Shown: positions 62,343 through 64,000 of the stretch, piece by piece
How positions within the stretch are numbered: the first letter of the stretch is position 1
Layout: each line of letters begins with the position of its first letter
Assembly: GCF_006494775.1 (NCBI RefSeq)
Contig: NZ_CP041146.1
Coordinates: forward strand, 6,070,501-6,134,500
Direction of reading: 5' to 3'
DNA length: 64,000 nucleotides
Source of the DNA: Nocardioides humi
GTDB lineage: Bacteria; Actinomycetota; Actinomycetes; Propionibacteriales; Nocardioidaceae
Made by a program: the position numbers and the translations under genes
The notes under the pieces: generated by a model
What the model was told of the DNA's origin: nothing
The model's input: only the letters and a program-made list of their open reading frames with translations
Database searches by the model: none

Positions 62343-63449
62343 ATGAGTGATCGCTTGAAGACCCTCGCCGACGCGGGGGTGTCCATCTGGCTCGACGACC
62401 TGTCCCGCGAGCGGATCGAGACCGGCAACCTCGCCGACCTCGTCCGGGAGCGCTCGGTCGTCGGCGTGACCACGAACCCGACGATCTTCGCCGGGGCGAT
62501 CGCGGACGGAGAGCGGTACGACGCCCAGGTGCGCGACCTCGTCGCCGGCGGCTCCGGCGTCGACGAGGTGATCTTCGCGCTCACCACCGACGACGTCCGC
62601 AACGCCTGCGACGTGCTCGCCCCGGTGGCCGCCGCCCACCCCGCGGACGGTCGGGTGTCCATCGAGGTCGAGCCGACGCTGGCCAACGACACCGAGGCCA
62701 CCATCGCCTCGGCCAAGGCGCTGTGGGCGGCCGTCGACCGTCCCAACGCGCTGATCAAGATCCCCGCGACTCTCGAGGGGCTGCCGGCGATCACCGCCGC
62801 CATCGCGGCCGGGATCAGCGTCAACGTCACCCTGATCTTCTCGGTCGAGCGCTACCGCGCCGTCATGGACGCCTACCTCTCCGGGCTGGAGCAGGCGCAG
62901 GAGGCGGGCGTCGACCTGTCCACGATCCAGTCCGTCGCCTCGTTCTTCGTCTCCCGCGTCGACACCGAGATCGACGCGCGGCTTGAGAAGATCGGCACCG
63001 ACGAGGCGCTCGCGCTGCGCGGCAAGGCGGCCGTCGCCAACGCCCGGCTCGCGTACGCCGCCTTCGAGGAGGTGCTCGGCTCCGCGCGCTGGCAGGCGCT
63101 CGCCGGGACGGGCGCCAACCCCCAGCGGCCGCTGTGGGCGTCCACGGGCGTCAAGAACCCGGCGTACCCCGACACGCTCTACGTCACCGACCTGGTCGTC
63201 GCCGACACCGTCAACACCATGCCCGAGAAGACGCTGCTGGCGTTCGCCGACCACGGCGACGTCACCGGCGACCAGGTGACCGGCCGGGCCGCCGACGCGC
63301 AGGCCGTGTTCGACCAGCTGGCCGCGGCCGGGATCGACCTCGACGACGTGTTCGTGGTCCTCGAGACCGAGGGGGTCGACAAGTTCAAGGCCTCCTGGAC
63401 CGAGCTCGTCGCCACCGTCCGGACGCAGATGGACAAGGCCAAGGGCTGA
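62343..63449 (+). CDS. tal: Transaldolase
   Basis: The 368-residue enzyme transfers a dihydroxyacetone unit between sugar phosphates. It has [15 protein letters not shown] near residue 40, [18 protein letters not shown] near 104, the Schiff-base lysine in [16 protein letters not shown] near 138, [13 protein letters not shown] near 158 and [15 protein letters not shown] near 195. This is the long actinobacterial Tal form. A GGAGGAA site 6 nt before the ATG supports the start; the gap from tkt is 33 bp. Confidence 0.95.
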   Translation: MSDRLKTLADAGVSIWLDDLSRERIETGNLADLVRERSVVGVTTNPTIFAGAIADGERYDAQVRDLVAGGSGVDEVIFALTTDDVRNACDVLAPVAAAHPADGRVSIEVEPTLANDTEATIASAKALWAAVDRPNALIKIPATLEGLPAITAAIAAGISVNVTLIFSVERYRAVMDAYLSGLEQAQEAGVDLSTIQSVASFFVSRVDTEIDARLEKIGTDEALALRGKAAVANARLAYAAFEEVLGSARWQALAGTGANPQRPLWASTGVKNPAYPDTLYVTDLVVADTVNTMPEKTLLAFADHGDVTGDQVTGRAADAQAVFDQLAAAGIDLDDVFVVLETEGVDKFKASWTELVATVRTQMDKAKG

Positions 63450-63452
63450 GCC

Positions 63453-64000
63453 GTGGGCGCGGCTCCCGTCGACCCGACCGCGACCGAGGCCTGGGGGCGG
63501 CTCGCCGAGCTGGCGTCGGGCTTCCGGCCCGACCTGCCCGGCCTGCTCACCGACGCCGAGTGGGTGAGCCGCTCGACGGTCCGGGCCGCGGACCTGCGCG
63601 TGGACCTCTCCAAGAACCTGGTCACGCCCGAGATCTGGAAGGCGCTGCGCTCCCTGGCCGCGGAGGTCGGTCTCGAGGAGCGGCGGGACGCCATGTTCCG
63701 CGGCGAGCGGATCAACGTCACCGAGGACCGTGCCGTGCTCCACACGGCGCTGCGCCGGCCCCCGGACGCCGAGGGCCCGGAGGTCGGCGGCGAGGACGTC
63801 GTCGCGCAGGTGCACGAGGTGCTGCGTCGCGTCTACGCCTTCGCGGACGACGTGCGCTCGGGCGCCTGGCGCGGCTTCACGGGGCAGCCCATCCGCACGG
63901 TCGTCAACATCGGCATCGGCGGCTCGGACCTCGGACCCGTGATGGCGTACGAGGCGCTCAAGGCGTACGTCCAGGACGGCCTGGAGTGCCGGTTCATCAG
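63453..64000 (+). CDS. pgi: Glucose-6-phosphate isomerase, C-terminus beyond window edge
   Basis: The first 182 residues are present, starting at a GTG 3 bp after the tal stop. The segment [50 protein letters not shown] and [20 protein letters not shown] are diagnostic of glucose-6-phosphate isomerase, which interconverts glucose and fructose 6-phosphate. The reading is open to the window end. Placement after tkt-tal matches the actinobacterial pentose-phosphate operon, often followed by zwf-opcA. Confidence 0.93.
   Translation, partial: MGAAPVDPTATEAWGRLAELASGFRPDLPGLLTDAEWVSRSTVRAADLRVDLSKNLVTPEIWKALRSLAAEVGLEERRDAMFRGERINVTEDRAVLHTALRRPPDAEGPEVGGEDVVAQVHEVLRRVYAFADDVRSGAWRGFTGQPIRTVVNIGIGGSDLGPVMAYEALKAYVQDGLECRFI

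Noticed and set aside
59046..63815. A 1589-codon open frame on the minus strand across ctaB, tkt, tal and pgi
   Set aside because: It is antisense to four well-conserved genes and consists of Arg/Gly/Val/Asp-rich shadow sequence, a GC-rich codon artefact. Only its last part reflects frame-shifted ctaB.

Overview
The window is high-GC actinobacterial chromosome. The best guess is a member of the Nocardioidaceae (Nocardioides-like). Reasons: frequent GTG starts, ATGA/GTGA stop-start overlaps, many start codons with a TAnnnT -10 box only 6-8 nt upstream (leaderless transcripts), and actinobacterial families such as acVLRF1, DUF3099, SufR-sufBDCSUT and the fabG-fabI (mabA-inhA-like) pair. It holds about 71 protein genes. 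I see no rRNA, tRNA, CRISPR array, insertion sequence or prophage. No stretch over 300 bp lacks a gene; the longest gaps (17433-17674, 42240-42446, 58952-59137, 702-872, 43601-43761) hold palindromes, operators or a structured leader.

Layout. 1-12.6 kb: a DapB-fold dehydrogenase (cut by the edge), siroheme synthase with an rRNA methylase, a PEBP protein, an acyl-CoA dehydrogenase, a luciferase-like monooxygenase with its FMN reductase (CE1758/CE1759 pair), a SpoIIE-type phosphatase, a hydrolase, small membrane proteins, an NfeD-SPFH-TauE operon and an ABC ATPase. 12.6-24.4 kb: serB, sixA, fabG-fabI, dodecin, moaA, a frameshifted SURF1 gene, and glpK-glpD-SDR. 24.4-29.4 kb: a MacB/FtsX-type ABC exporter, a toroid-fold orphan and an AraC regulator. 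29.5-32.4 kb: an FMN-binding exported protein, ApbE flavinyltransferase and an RnfD-FNR fusion, tightly coupled and preceded by a DtxR/IdeR-like iron box. This looks like an iron-responsive extracytosolic flavin electron-transfer system and is the strongest system-level candidate here. 32.4-43.6 kb: an ABC-F ATPase, a YpfJ-type metallopeptidase, a kinase-fold protein, an ABC-2 exporter with a TetR regulator and a doubly frameshifted CrtA-like gene, a GH16 glycanase, acVLRF1 and an SRPBCC protein. 43.6-45.2 kb: a hipBA toxin-antitoxin module behind three palindromic operators spaced exactly 61 bp. 45.2-51.8 kb: the complete suf operon with a probable SufR operator over the sufR start codon. 51.9-56.3 kb: an accessory segment (LRR protein, two membrane proteins, and a damaged lysine/arginine monooxygenase locus lrp-davA-davB) lying between sufR and the ABC/COX15 block, which are near neighbours in mycobacteria. 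56.4-64 kb: ABC-2 exporter, COX15, ctaB and the pentose-phosphate operon tkt-tal-pgi (pgi cut by the edge).

Two dispersed palindrome families stand out. One is a bimodular double hairpin, present twice, both times between convergent genes and with compensatory base-pair changes. The other is a shorter GCGGTTTG palindrome present three times. Separately, SURF1, the ABC-F gene, the CrtA-like gene (twice), davA and davB carry indels, and lrp carries an apparent in-frame deletion. Several indels fall in C/G runs, so leftover sequencing error must be weighed against real gene decay.
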